Source: Clostridiaceae bacterium
Lineage (GTDB): Bacteria; Bacillota; Clostridia; Oscillospirales; Acutalibacteraceae
Direction of reading: 5' to 3'
DNA: 64,000 nucleotides
NCBI GenBank assembly: GCA_016296885.1
Contig: JAEDHT010000005.1
Span: forward strand, 1-64,000
The notes below the pieces were generated by a model. The model worked only from the letters and a program-made list of their open reading frames with translations. It did not search any database and had not been told where the DNA came from. The translations under genes and the position numbers were made by a program. Of the stretch, positions 9,275 to 18,195 are shown piece after piece (the first letter of the stretch is position 1; each line of letters opens with the position of its first letter).

Positions 9275-9636
9275 TGAGCAGAATATACACTTCAATTACA
9301 ATTGTAATACTTATTGCAGTTATATGCACATTACAGGTCTTTATGGTAAAAAATGCTATGGATGACATATACAGCGTGAAAAATCACACAGGTTCTGCTG
9401 AAGAAATATCACAAGCCTGTGACGAATTGAGTGTCAAGTGGGAAAAGAAAAAACCGTGGCTAAATATATTTGTCGATCATAGCAATATAGATGAAATAAG
9501 TCAGCAAGTAGCTGTAATTACAACTCTTTCAAAATATGAAATCGACCAAATGTGGTACACAGAATATGACAGACTGATGGTAATGGCGGAATCCATGGAT
9601 GAATCAGAAATAATCAATATAGAAAACTTTTTCTAA
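9274..9636 (+). CDS. DUF4363 family membrane-anchored protein
   Basis: This 120-aa protein has one N-terminal hydrophobic helix (about residues 7-25) and an outward-facing, Trp-containing domain (WEKKKPWLNIFVDHSNI). DUF4363 next to DUF421 is a recurrent pair in spore-forming Clostridia, so the two products probably act together in the membrane. Function is unknown. It starts on the last base of the DUF421 stop and ends 65 bases before sipL. Confidence 0.8.
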   Translation: MSRIYTSITIVILIAVICTLQVFMVKNAMDDIYSVKNHTGSAEEISQACDELSVKWEKKKPWLNIFVDHSNIDEISQQVAVITTLSKYEIDQMWYTEYDRLMVMAESMDESEIINIENFF

Positions 9637-9701
9637 TTATGAATAAAAAATGATTACAGTTCATAGTAATTAACATAACAAAGAAAGGAATGATATTTAC
9701 T

Positions 9702-11228
9702 ATGGACTATGAATTAATTAAAGAAAAAATTACAGTGGGAACTATTGCCTATTCCGGCTGCAAAGAACAGCCGATTGACATCGATCTTACACTACCTGAC
9801 TTTTGCACAGACATTAAAAAAGTATTAAAATGCAAGATCACACCATTTATAAACACTAAATCCATTAATGGAGATACTTTGGAAATAGATGGCACTGCAG
9901 GACTCCTTATAATTTATTTAGACAATGACAGCGGTAGTATACGTACCTATGAGCATATGATTCCTTTTAACACCGTAATGGCAATCAAAAATACTATCAC
10001 AGATTATGCTGTGTTAGTAACAAGCAAGATGGAATATGTTAATTGCAGGGTTCTTACACCAAGGCGAGTAGATATTCACGGTGCATTTAGCGTGTGTGCA
10101 AAAATAATATCCAAATCAGATAAAGAAATCACAACTGATATAGATGGTGATGACACTCAGAAAAATTATATTGAAACAAGCGTAGCTAAAATTGCAGGAT
10201 TTGGTGAACAAATGATTACCCTGAACGACTCTCAGCCACTTCCTAATGGGAAATCTGCACCTGAAAATATTTTAAAAAAAGACGCTGTAATAAATATTGA
10301 TGACATCAAAATTATACCTGATAAGATGATGATAAAGGGTGCGGTTCAAGTGAAACTGCTATATATCAGCAATCTAGAATCAGGCGAAACAGGTACTTTG
10401 GAATATAAGATAGAATTCAATAAAATAATTGACATAAGCGGTGTTGATGAAAATTCAAAATATAGTGTCACACCTATGCTGGGTTCACTCTCTGTAACAT
10501 ATAATAGTGATGAATCACTTATTAATACCGATATAAAAATGTGTATAACAGCTGTGGCATACAATGATGTACAAATGAAGTACCTAAATGATACATATTC
10601 TATGAAATATGATATGATAACAACAAGCTCTCAGACGTTTTTGCCATCAATACAATCTGAAATATGCAAAACACTCAGTGAAAAATCCAGTATTTCATTA
10701 TCTGATCGCAATATATCTTCAATAATCGATATTTGGGCAGAATCGAGTATACCGATACATATTGATACGAGCAATTCATCATATACTATTTCGGGTAGAG
10801 CTCCTGTTTATATTCTAGGTATGAGTGATGACGGTGAGATATTTTTTATTGAAAAAAATGTAGATGTCTCATTCCCTATTGAGGACGATACTCACGCTGA
10901 AATGATGTCGGCAGAGGTATATGCTTGCATATTATCTACAAGCGGTAAAATCATTAATGGTAACAGTATTGAGATAAATATGGATATAAAACTGCAAGGC
11001 ATTGTATTGGGTGATAAGCAAATAAATTATATTACCTCAGCCAGCTCAGATGAGGATTCTGTTGTAGATAACACCGACAGAGGTATGATTTTGTATTACA
11101 CAGAAAAAGGTGAAAAACTATGGGATATAACAAAAAAATACAAAATATCTGTTGATATGGTTAAGGAAGAAAATAATATCGGAGATTCCGATGATTTAGA
11201 AAAAATGGTGCTAATCTTACCACTTTAA
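9702..11228 (+). CDS. sipL: SipL, SpoIVA-interacting spore coat protein (DUF3794 + LysM)
   Basis: The N-terminal half is DUF3794-like (PDFCTDIKKVLKCKITP). The C-terminus is a LysM domain (about residues 455-508: YYTEKGEKLWDITKKYKIS). In Clostridioides difficile SipL binds SpoIVA through its LysM domain and is needed to anchor the coat around the forespore. Its predicted partner spoIVA lies at 23.3-24.7 kb in this window. The start ATG 9702 is preferred because AAAGGA is about 12 bases upstream; ATG 9690 would abut that site. A strong terminator follows at 11272. Confidence 0.87.
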   Translation: MDYELIKEKITVGTIAYSGCKEQPIDIDLTLPDFCTDIKKVLKCKITPFINTKSINGDTLEIDGTAGLLIIYLDNDSGSIRTYEHMIPFNTVMAIKNTITDYAVLVTSKMEYVNCRVLTPRRVDIHGAFSVCAKIISKSDKEITTDIDGDDTQKNYIETSVAKIAGFGEQMITLNDSQPLPNGKSAPENILKKDAVINIDDIKIIPDKMMIKGAVQVKLLYISNLESGETGTLEYKIEFNKIIDISGVDENSKYSVTPMLGSLSVTYNSDESLINTDIKMCITAVAYNDVQMKYLNDTYSMKYDMITTSSQTFLPSIQSEICKTLSEKSSISLSDRNISSIIDIWAESSIPIHIDTSNSSYTISGRAPVYILGMSDDGEIFFIEKNVDVSFPIEDDTHAEMMSAEVYACILSTSGKIINGNSIEINMDIKLQGIVLGDKQINYITSASSDEDSVVDNTDRGMILYYTEKGEKLWDITKKYKISVDMVKEENNIGDSDDLEKMVLILPL

Positions 11229-11271
11229 TACAAACGATAATAAAAAATATATAGTAACTTCTTTAAATATT

Positions 11272-11320
11272 GAACTGCCCCGGATTGTGCAAGAAGCGCA
11301 ATTCGGGGCAGTTTCTTTTA
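11272..11320 (+). terminator. Rho-independent terminator after sipL
   Basis: GAACTGCCCC and GGGGCAGTTT flank an inner 7-bp stem, giving a GC-rich hairpin of about 18 bp followed by TTTCTTTTATT. Confidence 0.9.
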
Positions 11321-11417
11321 TTATAGAGCCTTAATTTTTGATACTTTAGATTTTAATAGTACATTTATCTTAGCCAACATAAAGTTTTTACAATAAACCG
11401 TGTGTAAAGAAAAACTA

Positions 11418-11579
11418 TTATTTGTTATTCATATTGTTAAGTGCGTATTCACAACATTGAATAACAAGATTATTAAGAGAAACCTTTTCATTTTGTGCTA
11501 TTGTTTCAAGTTCCTTTAACAAATTAGTAGGAAATCTTAATGTTTTATTGATGTATTCTTCTTTTTTTACTTCAAACAT
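11418..11579 (-). CDS. Small ribbon-helix-helix (Arc/CopG-like) regulator, 53 aa
   Basis: This 53-aa reading frame starts at ATG 11579 with GAGGTGAG 4 bases upstream. Residues 10-48 fit a ribbon-helix-helix DNA-binding domain: a short beta strand (NKTLRFP), then helix A (TNLLKELETIAQ), then helix B (SLNNLVIQCCEYAL). Such proteins are dimeric repressors that bind inverted repeats, often as antitoxins or autoregulators. It is divergent from the secreted protein at 11727, and a symmetric array of TTRCAC half-sites lies between them, which I infer to be its target. No toxin gene is adjacent. Confidence 0.7.
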   Translation of the reverse strand: MFEVKKEEYINKTLRFPTNLLKELETIAQNEKVSLNNLVIQCCEYALNNMNNK

Positions 11580-11636
11580 ATTCTCACCTCAATTATTATT
11601 TTAATTAGTTTTTATAATTCTATATATACCCGATTA

Positions 11637-11683
11637 TTGCACATTGTATTTTAGTGTAAATTACACTTGGCAATTCAGTGCAA
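11637..11683. promoter_or_regulatory. Symmetric four-half-site operator
   Basis: Four related hexamers form one dyad centred exactly on base 11660: TTGCAC (11637-11642), GTGTAA (11654-11659), TTACAC (11661-11666) and GTGCAA (11678-11683). Both inner-outer gaps are 11 bases. The inner dyad extends to 7 bp per arm and touches the -35 of the promoter for the secreted protein. The arrangement suits cooperative binding of two or more dimers of a ribbon-helix-helix repressor. Confidence 0.6.
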
Positions 11684-11695
11684 ATATACTATAAT
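11667..11695 (+). promoter_or_regulatory. Sigma-A promoter of the secreted protein gene
   Basis: TTGGCA (11667-11672), a 17-base spacer and TATAAT (11690-11695) match 11 of 12 consensus positions. The operator dyad covers the -35 and spacer. Confidence 0.75.
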
Positions 11696-11726
11696 GATCT
11701 CACAATAAATGGAAGGAGGTGAGATT

Positions 11727-12119
11727 ATGAAGAAGATAATTGCAACTGCATTAGTCATTTTGACACTTGCTTCCAGTACAGCCATTAGTGCATCAGCACA
11801 AACTGGTTTTTTCTTGGCGCAAAATAGTTACACCTACAATAAAAATACTTATTGTACCTGTACACTGTCTAAACCAGGTAAAAAAGATGCCTCTGTCAAG
11901 GTTAATTTAACCTGTACAGGACCTCTTACTATCAGAATGACTGATAACAAAGGTAGATATATCTGGGGTGAAGATAATACCATCAAACGCAATATGATGA
12001 ATCATGGAGTTAGAACCTATAAGTTAGGTAAAAACCATTCTGTTTACAGATTGTATTTTAAATCGAAAGGTACTGGCTTTTGTAGTGTTTCAAACCCTAA
12101 AAATTGCTCTATAAAGTAA
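11727..12119 (+). CDS. Small secreted Cys-containing basic protein, unknown
   Basis: ATG 11727 is chosen because AAGGAGGTGAG, a near-ideal ribosome site, lies 5 bases upstream. A Sec signal peptide is clear (MKKIIATALVILTLASSTA, cleavage likely after SASA, near residue 25). The mature part is about 105 aa, lysine-rich, with five Cys residues (YCTC, LTC, GFC, NCS) and a likely beta-rich composition. I do not recognise a family; a host- or neighbour-directed secreted factor is only speculation. It has its own near-perfect promoter, a putative operator and a terminator. The next gene encodes a foldase-like lipoprotein. Confidence 0.7.
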   Translation: MKKIIATALVILTLASSTAISASAQTGFFLAQNSYTYNKNTYCTCTLSKPGKKDASVKVNLTCTGPLTIRMTDNKGRYIWGEDNTIKRNMMNHGVRTYKLGKNHSVYRLYFKSKGTGFCSVSNPKNCSIK

Positions 12120-12137
12120 TAGGGTAACATCAAACTA

Positions 12138-12170
12138 GGGTGTCCGTTTGCAGTTACGGACACCCTTTTA
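12138..12170 (+). terminator. Rho-independent terminator
   Basis: A perfect 10-bp GC-rich stem, GGGTGTCCGT with ACGGACACCC, closes an 8-base loop and is followed by TTTTA. It separates the secreted protein gene from the lipoprotein gene, perhaps with read-through because the next start is only about 20 bases on. Confidence 0.85.
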
Positions 12171-12185
12171 CATTAAGGTGGTTGC

Positions 12186-13091
12186 ATGTGTAAAAAATTT
12201 ATAACATTATTATACATAGGTATTGTACTTTTATTAGTTGTTTCATGTTCTGCTGAACAAGATATAGAAGTATATGATTATAAAAGCATTGAGGTTACTA
12301 GAGAGTATATTGAAGTAACAGATGAGGATGTAAAGACTATCATCCTGTTAGACTATTCCTCATCGGAATATTACCAACCTATACTTGATAGGAATATCAT
12401 CAATCCTGGTGACACCGTGTTGATAGATATATTGTGTGATAACAAAGAATATCAGCTTGAGGACTATTATTATATTGTTGGAGATAGCGATAATTTAGAG
12501 GAATTGGACAAGCTTTTAATTGGAAAGACCGTTGGAGAGAGTTTTTTCCATGTCATATATAACGGTGACGTGAAAACAGATACTAAAGTACTTGTAAAAG
12601 GGATCTGTGAGCTTCCAGATGTAAATGACGAGGAGGCTTTGAAAGATTTTTATTCATTAGAAAACAAGGAGACTGTGTATAAATTTATAAAAAAACGTGC
12701 CCAAGAAGATATAATTTATGATTATGCCTGGAACAAAACTCTTGTCAATTCCTCAGTGAATAAGTTTCCTGACAACATATTAGAGAAAATGAATGAATTT
12801 GAATTAAGCTTAGGGCCGCAGATGGCTTCATCTTTATCTGACGAAGAAAAACAAAGTATTTATAATTATTATTTCGAAGAGGCAATAGCAGAAACGATTT
12901 TAAAAAATGAAAATATTAAAATAAGCCAAACAGACTTGGATATTAAAAAGACAGAACTTAGTGAAAAGAATAAAGTTTCAATAGACGAAATATCTGACTA
13001 TTTTTCAGATGAAGATATATATAACGCCGTACTAATGGAAAAGGTTAAAACGATACTGATTACGTATACAAAAGTATCTGAAAGCGAGTAA
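12186..13091 (+). CDS. Trigger-factor-like lipoprotein (putative extracellular foldase)
   Basis: The signal peptide ends in lipobox VVSC (Cys near residue 21), so the product is anchored outside the membrane. The rest resembles trigger factor without its ribosome-binding domain: an FKBP-like part (EVYDYKSIEVTREYIEVTDED, GDTVLIDI, LLIGKTVGES), then a helical C-terminal arm. Related lipoproteins in Clostridia may fold exported proteins. AAGGTGG lies 5 bases before the start. Position right after the secreted Cys-containing protein suggests a client, but this is inference and a terminator separates them. Confidence 0.65.
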   Translation: MCKKFITLLYIGIVLLLVVSCSAEQDIEVYDYKSIEVTREYIEVTDEDVKTIILLDYSSSEYYQPILDRNIINPGDTVLIDILCDNKEYQLEDYYYIVGDSDNLEELDKLLIGKTVGESFFHVIYNGDVKTDTKVLVKGICELPDVNDEEALKDFYSLENKETVYKFIKKRAQEDIIYDYAWNKTLVNSSVNKFPDNILEKMNEFELSLGPQMASSLSDEEKQSIYNYYFEEAIAETILKNENIKISQTDLDIKKTELSEKNKVSIDEISDYFSDEDIYNAVLMEKVKTILITYTKVSESE

Positions 13092-13195
13092 TCTCTTTTA
13101 GAATATTTCGTTACCTCGACATATAATATCACTACTTGTTTTGTATACCTTGCAGTTGCAAAACTAAATTTCCTTAACTATAGGTAATCACCAAG

Positions 13196-13609
13196 TCAAA
13201 ACATCCCATAAAAAAGATCGCTATCAATATCTGCAATGTCATCAATGGGGATCTTTCTACCATCTGTTAGGATCATAATGCGCTCATATTCAGAAAAGCA
13301 CCTCAGATTTCCGGTTATGGTCACATATTTTCCGCCGGACTTCCTTTTGTCAGGTATGAAATATGTGACGGAAATTTGAGGCTGTATATCAGCTATTTCA
13401 ACAAGGCATGCTTTTTTCATATCAAGAGTGGCTTTCATATCGTCATCCAGTTCCAGCTTCTTAGATGTTAGACGTGCGGTTTCTTTAATTGCATCGCTAT
13501 GCCCGGTAAGAGCCGCAAAAGGAGAAAATTGTGCTGCACGTTCTATTATGGACATCTGCGGTCTTGTTGGTGATACATGATGTGGCAAATTAATTATATC
13601 TTCATACAT
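13196..13609 (-). CDS. YolD-like protein
   Basis: Residues from MYEDIINLPHHVSPTRPQMS to the end match the YolD-like family, which is commonly encoded beside Y-family polymerases. The core motif RAAQFSPFAALTGH is near residues 25-38. ATG 13609 is preferred because AAAGGAGAAA is about 6 bases upstream; the frame stays open into uvrX but without another ribosome site. A role with UvrX in translesion synthesis is inferred from gene pairing. It lies 52 bases downstream of the polymerase gene. Confidence 0.82.
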   Translation of the reverse strand: MYEDIINLPHHVSPTRPQMSIIERAAQFSPFAALTGHSDAIKETARLTSKKLELDDDMKATLDMKKACLVEIADIQPQISVTYFIPDKRKSGGKYVTITGNLRCFSEYERIMILTDGRKIPIDDIADIDSDLFYGMF

Positions 13610-13661
13610 ACAAGATTTCTCCTTTTTTTCATGAATCAAGCAAATTTCTTTTTTATATTTT

Positions 13662-15170
13662 TCAGGCTTTATGACCGCCAATTTGTGAGTTACGGTCCTT
13701 TGCAGTAGCACCTTCTTCTAGGTTCATACCTTTGAGAACTGCATTTTTTCCAAACTTCCTTTTTATATTTAGCATAGCCTTTTGCATTTTCTTCTCACGC
13801 TCAAGCTCATCACGTTCTTGCCTCTGCTTTGCTTCAAGAGCCACATAGTCTGTGAAAAAGTCAAGCTGTTCAAACCTATCTTTTTTCTTTAGTGCTGTTG
13901 CCTCATCTATTATATGATTTGCAGTGATATTAAGTCTTCTTATTAGGAGTTTTGTGTCAACAATCCGGTCAAATAGATCTGATACCGCACACATAATCTT
14001 CTTAGTAGACGATGTGTGACCATCAAGATTTATAGTCCCGTGAGAGTGCTTGGGTATGGCTCTGCCATAATGGTCTTTAACGATGGTTCCATGATAATTT
14101 TTTCTTCTTTCGGGGTCGGTGAGGTTTTCAATGTCATAGCCAATAGTAACTACAATCTGATCCGTTACAAGCCCTTTATCAACCAAGTCTAGCACGAGAG
14201 CATCTGCCATTTCTCTAAGGACAAGTTTGGCTTTATCAGCCGTATAAGGATGGTGCAACACTTGCCCTGAACCTAAACTATTGGTACTCGGTCTATACGC
14301 CTTGATAGTCTCAATAGTGGTGGACTCCCAGCCCCATGCATGGTCGATCAGCAATTCTGCGTTTTTGCCAAAGAGATTATATAGTAAATCCTCATTCTCA
14401 TGAGAGCATCTTGCCACATCACCCATTGTGAACATACCGTTTTCTTCAAGCTTTTTAGCATAACCTCTCCCCACTCGCCAAAAATCTGTAAGAGGCTGAT
14501 GTGACCACAGTTTTTTTCGATAGCTCTTCTCATCAAGATGAGCAATACGCACTCCGTTTTCATCTGCCGGTATATGCTTTGCAACAATATCCATAGCAAC
14601 CTTGCAGAGAAAAAGATTTGTACCGATACCTGCTGTCGCTGTGATGCCTGTAGTATTAAGAACGTCGAGAATAATTTTCATAGCGAGATCATGGGCAGTG
14701 AGTTTATAGGTATCAAGATAGTTTGTGACATCCATAAACACTTCGTCAATAGAATACACAACGATATCTTCCGGTGCAATATACTTCATATAGACTTCAT
14801 AAATACGAGTACTGTATTCCATATAATATGCCATTCTAGGCGGTGCTATGATGAAGTCAATCTCAAGTTTAGGATTGGATTGCAGTTCGGAAAATATATA
14901 TGATGAGCCTTCAAGTTTTCGTCCTGGTGAATCGTGGCGTCTTCCGGCGTTCGCTTCTTTGACACGCTGTTTGACTTCAAATAACCTGCCACGTCCTGAA
15001 ATTCCATAGGATTTAAGGGATGGAGTAACAGCGAGACATACAGTTTTATCTGTTCTACTCTCATCTGCAACAACAAGGTTTGTGTCTAGTGGATCTAAAC
15101 CACGCTCTCTACATTCAACCGAAGCATAAAAGCTCTTAAGATCGATTGCTATATATGTTCTCTGCTTCAT
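13662..15170 (-). CDS. Y-family DNA polymerase, UvrX/YqjW (ImpB/MucB/SamB) type
   Basis: This is an error-prone translesion polymerase. Catalytic segments are visible: IAIDLKSFYASVE at residues 7-19, with the first Asp, and YSIDEVFMD near residue 140, with the second Asp/Glu pair. A little-finger domain follows. The C-terminus is a charged coiled coil (residues about 440-480) ending in IGGHKA. AAAGGAGT precedes the ATG. Mobile elements and prophages often carry this polymerase with YolD. No LexA-type box (GAAC-N4-GTTC) was seen upstream. Confidence 0.9.
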   Translation of the reverse strand: MKQRTYIAIDLKSFYASVECRERGLDPLDTNLVVADESRTDKTVCLAVTPSLKSYGISGRGRLFEVKQRVKEANAGRRHDSPGRKLEGSSYIFSELQSNPKLEIDFIIAPPRMAYYMEYSTRIYEVYMKYIAPEDIVVYSIDEVFMDVTNYLDTYKLTAHDLAMKIILDVLNTTGITATAGIGTNLFLCKVAMDIVAKHIPADENGVRIAHLDEKSYRKKLWSHQPLTDFWRVGRGYAKKLEENGMFTMGDVARCSHENEDLLYNLFGKNAELLIDHAWGWESTTIETIKAYRPSTNSLGSGQVLHHPYTADKAKLVLREMADALVLDLVDKGLVTDQIVVTIGYDIENLTDPERRKNYHGTIVKDHYGRAIPKHSHGTINLDGHTSSTKKIMCAVSDLFDRIVDTKLLIRRLNITANHIIDEATALKKKDRFEQLDFFTDYVALEAKQRQERDELEREKKMQKAMLNIKRKFGKNAVLKGMNLEEGATAKDRNSQIGGHKA

Positions 15171-15265
15171 ACTTCGGTCGACTCCTTTCGATTTATGTAT
15201 AGCTCTAGTTTTATATTTCTTGACGGCGTAATTCAGGCTTACAGAAATAATATTTCAAGCTATTT

Positions 15266-17182
15266 TCATTCTTCTGTGAGCTCACTCAGCCTCTCGTTCC
15301 ATTCTTCCCAATTATGCATAAGCTCATCTTGTTTTGCTGTAAGCTCGTTTATTTCTGATGTAAGCTTCATTACCTTTTGAAAATCTGCCGAAACCTCAGG
15401 GGTTGAGAGCAATTCATTTATTTCGGTTATTTTGGTGTCATATTCGTAGATCTCCGCCTCTGTGCGCTTTATTTTGCCACGCAGGCGGTTTATTTCACTT
15501 TGGCGTTCTTTGCGAAGCTTGTAGTCATTAACCTTTGGCTCCGCTTTAGGCAAAATTTTTGCCACTTCAGAATTAAGATTAGCAATATAATCATCATATC
15601 CGCCGACAGTGTTTTTAAGACCTTCTTTCGTCATCATACAAATTCTTGTTGCAAGCTTGTTTATAAAATATCTGTCGTGCGAAACAGCTATCACGGTGCC
15701 TTTATATTCTGCTATTGCATTTTCAAGCACCTCACGTGATGGAATATCCAAGTGGTTTGTGGGTTCATCGAGTAAAAGAACATTTGCGCCCGAAAGCATA
15801 AGTTTAAGAAGACAGAGTTTTGCCTTTTCGCCACCGCTTAAGGTATCGACATTTTTGAAAACATCTTCACCACGAAAAAGGAATAACGCAAGGTAGTTGC
15901 GCACCTTTGTTTCGGGAAAACTACGGTGATCATCCCATATTTCATCAAGAACGGTTTTTCCACCTGTTAAATTTTCAAGGCTCTGATCAAAGTAGCCAAT
16001 TTTTACATTTGCGCCAAAGCTGTAGCTACCGTGATCTGCACTAAGCTGATTTGTAAGTATTCTAAGGAAAGTGGTCTTTCCACAGCCGTTAGGACCAAGG
16101 ATAAAAACACGGTCTTTTTTATAAACATTCATATTTACGTCTGTAAATAAATTCACATCTCCGAATGACTTTGAAAGCCCTGTCACAGTAAGAACATCTT
16201 TCCCCGTTTCACATTCGGCAGTAAAGGAAATGCGTACTTTGGATAATTCTTCTTCCGGAATGATAAGCTCCGCCTTTTTCTTTTCAAGCCATTTTGCCCT
16301 CTCTATACCCATGCTTTTAAGAGAATGATTGGAGGCACTAGCTTGCTCTGCACGCTGTACCAATTCCGCAAGCTTGTTTATCTCTTCAAGCTGTTTTTCA
16401 TAATGAAGTTTCTCAACTTCAATGCGTTCCTGCTTAATCTTAAGGTAATCAGTGTAATTTCCCTTTGCTGGATATGCTGTTTTATTTGTTATTTCGATGG
16501 TTTTATTACATACTTTATCGAGAAAATAACGGTCATGCGAAATAACAAGAATTGTCCCCTTATAACCCTGGATATACCCCTCGAGCCATTCTGTTCCTGA
16601 AATATCAAGATGGTTGGTAGGCTCGTCCAACAAAAGAAGATCGGCATTGCTGAGAAGTAGCTTACACATAGCAACCTTTGAACGCTGACCACCACTAAGC
16701 TTTTCGCATGGCAAATAGAGATCATCCTCCTTAAATCCAAGACCGATAAGTGCCGATCGGGTACGATTTCTAAAAGTAAGTCCACCATTATTTTGAAAAT
16801 ATTCCATAAGTTTATGCTGGCGTTCGATAAGTGCGGTTCTGTCACCATCACCGGAGTCTATTTTTGCCGCTATCTCCTCGAGTTCGATCTCCATATCCAT
16901 GAGTTTACTAAAAACAGTCATAGTCTCATCAAGCACACAAAGACTGCTTCCGGCGCAAGCGTGTTGCTCCAGATAGCCGATTTTTGTGTTGCGTGCTGTA
17001 ATAACATCACCATTAGCAGGCTCTAGCTCACCTGTGATAAGTTTGAACAGGGTGGTTTTACCTGTTCCATTTGCACCAATAAGCCCAACGTGCTCACCAG
17101 GTTTAACCTCAAAATTAATCCCGCTAAAAAGCACCTTGCCATCAAATTCCATTGTTAAATTTTGTGCGCTGACTACCGCCAT
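15266..17182 (-). CDS. ABC-F family ATPase (ribosome-associated)
   Basis: The chain holds two ABC domains without membrane helices. Walker A motifs are GANGTGKTT (near residue 36) and GPNGCGKTT (near 355). Signatures are LSGGQRSK and LSGGEKAK, each followed by LLLDEPTNHLD. The inter-domain linker is the charged helical arm typical of ABC-F, and a C-terminal coiled coil follows (about 555-638). ABC-F proteins act on the ribosomal E site in translation or antibiotic protection; this one looks like a housekeeping YdiF/Uup-type member. The start at MAVVSAQN is fixed by AAAGGAG 7-8 bases upstream. Confidence 0.9.
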   Translation of the reverse strand: MAVVSAQNLTMEFDGKVLFSGINFEVKPGEHVGLIGANGTGKTTLFKLITGELEPANGDVITARNTKIGYLEQHACAGSSLCVLDETMTVFSKLMDMEIELEEIAAKIDSGDGDRTALIERQHKLMEYFQNNGGLTFRNRTRSALIGLGFKEDDLYLPCEKLSGGQRSKVAMCKLLLSNADLLLLDEPTNHLDISGTEWLEGYIQGYKGTILVISHDRYFLDKVCNKTIEITNKTAYPAKGNYTDYLKIKQERIEVEKLHYEKQLEEINKLAELVQRAEQASASNHSLKSMGIERAKWLEKKKAELIIPEEELSKVRISFTAECETGKDVLTVTGLSKSFGDVNLFTDVNMNVYKKDRVFILGPNGCGKTTFLRILTNQLSADHGSYSFGANVKIGYFDQSLENLTGGKTVLDEIWDDHRSFPETKVRNYLALFLFRGEDVFKNVDTLSGGEKAKLCLLKLMLSGANVLLLDEPTNHLDIPSREVLENAIAEYKGTVIAVSHDRYFINKLATRICMMTKEGLKNTVGGYDDYIANLNSEVAKILPKAEPKVNDYKLRKERQSEINRLRGKIKRTEAEIYEYDTKITEINELLSTPEVSADFQKVMKLTSEINELTAKQDELMHNWEEWNERLSELTEE

Positions 17183-17280
17183 TTTAATAACTCCTTTAAA
17201 TTTTATGCTGGGAATTGTTATCACTTCTTCCGGGCTAATCTATAGTTCATAAATTCCGCATTGATAACAAAAATATGTAA

Positions 17281-18117
17281 TTACCTGATCTCAAAAGGTA
17301 TTTCTATTTCACCCAAAACAATCTTATAATTACCCGAATCAAGTCTTTCCTTTAACGAAAAGCTTACTTCATCTTGCGATTTAGGATAGACGGTCATTGT
17401 ATATTTATCATCATTTTCATCTATCACTTCATTTTTATCAGTATTTATAATTTTATAGGAACAAGATATTTCGATCTGTTCATCTTTACCGTTTAAAATT
17501 CTTATGCCGAGATAATCACTACTGTATAAATAGACATATAGCTCAAGTTCTCCTTCAGCAAGCTCGTAGCTTATATCACTGTCTTTTCTCGTATTTACCA
17601 AACCCGGAAGCTTTTTAGTATTCTTCAGATATTTCTCTATGATCTCATCAAATTCATATAATTTATCACTATATCTTGCAGGATAGTATTGCGAAGAGAA
17701 ATCTATATAATCCTTATCAAAGCTGAAACTGTATCCCTTGCTTTCACCATCGGCAATAAACATATTGGTAAACTTCTTCCCGTTCCAAAAATTCATTCTA
17801 TATTTGCGAATTATTCCCTCAAGTTCATCCATAATGGATACATCTACTAAATATTCATTTATTTCCGGATCCTGACTATGCCAATCAGCTTTCTCAATGC
17901 TTATTATAGCGTGGGCATTATCATATCTTCTAATGGTTTTACTATAATATCCACCACTCATGCCACCACTTAAACTGTAGCAATATTTATTAAGATTCTG
18001 TCCTCTTATGCTTACATAATTTCCACCTATCATAAAAACAATTCCTCCAATTATTAAGAGAACTAAAATTACCGCTATGATTATTACCCATTTATTTATT
18101 CTCATATTTTTAAACAT
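17281..18117 (-). CDS. Membrane-anchored protein, unknown
   Basis: One membrane helix at residues about 11-36 is followed by a soluble, Tyr-rich domain of about 240 aa, probably outside the cell. The C-terminal 80 residues look like an immunoglobulin-like beta domain (SYKIINTDKNEVIDENDDKY ... LKERLDSGNYKIVLGEIEI). I do not recognise the family. The start ATG (MFKNMRIN) has GGAGGG about 9 bases upstream. It follows immA on the same strand by 74 bases and may be co-transcribed with immR-immA. Confidence 0.6.
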   Translation of the reverse strand: MFKNMRINKWVIIIAVILVLLIIGGIVFMIGGNYVSIRGQNLNKYCYSLSGGMSGGYYSKTIRRYDNAHAIISIEKADWHSQDPEINEYLVDVSIMDELEGIIRKYRMNFWNGKKFTNMFIADGESKGYSFSFDKDYIDFSSQYYPARYSDKLYEFDEIIEKYLKNTKKLPGLVNTRKDSDISYELAEGELELYVYLYSSDYLGIRILNGKDEQIEISCSYKIINTDKNEVIDENDDKYTMTVYPKSQDEVSFSLKERLDSGNYKIVLGEIEIPFEIR

Positions 18118-18165
18118 ATCTCTTCCCTCCGATTTCATTGAATATTGCAAGTAGTCTTTGAGGTT

Positions 18166-18195
18166 ATAATTAATCTATAATTAATCTATAATTAT
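18166..18195. repeat. 11-bp tandem repeat at the immA stop codon
   Basis: ATAATTAATCT is repeated at 18166-18176 and 18177-18187, with a partial third copy to 18195 that includes the immA stop. It is a small, AT-only tandem repeat of the kind that can slip. Confidence 0.6.

Noticed and set aside
12186..13091. Full trigger factor (tig)
   Set aside because: It has a signal peptide and lipobox and lacks the ribosome-binding domain, so it is a lipoprotein relative.
13610..13711. Longer YolD reading frame starting inside uvrX
   Set aside because: Conserved sequence and the only good ribosome site begin at 13609.
15171..15265. LexA box upstream of uvrX
   Set aside because: No GAAC-N4-GTTC-like sequence is present; regulation is more likely elsewhere.
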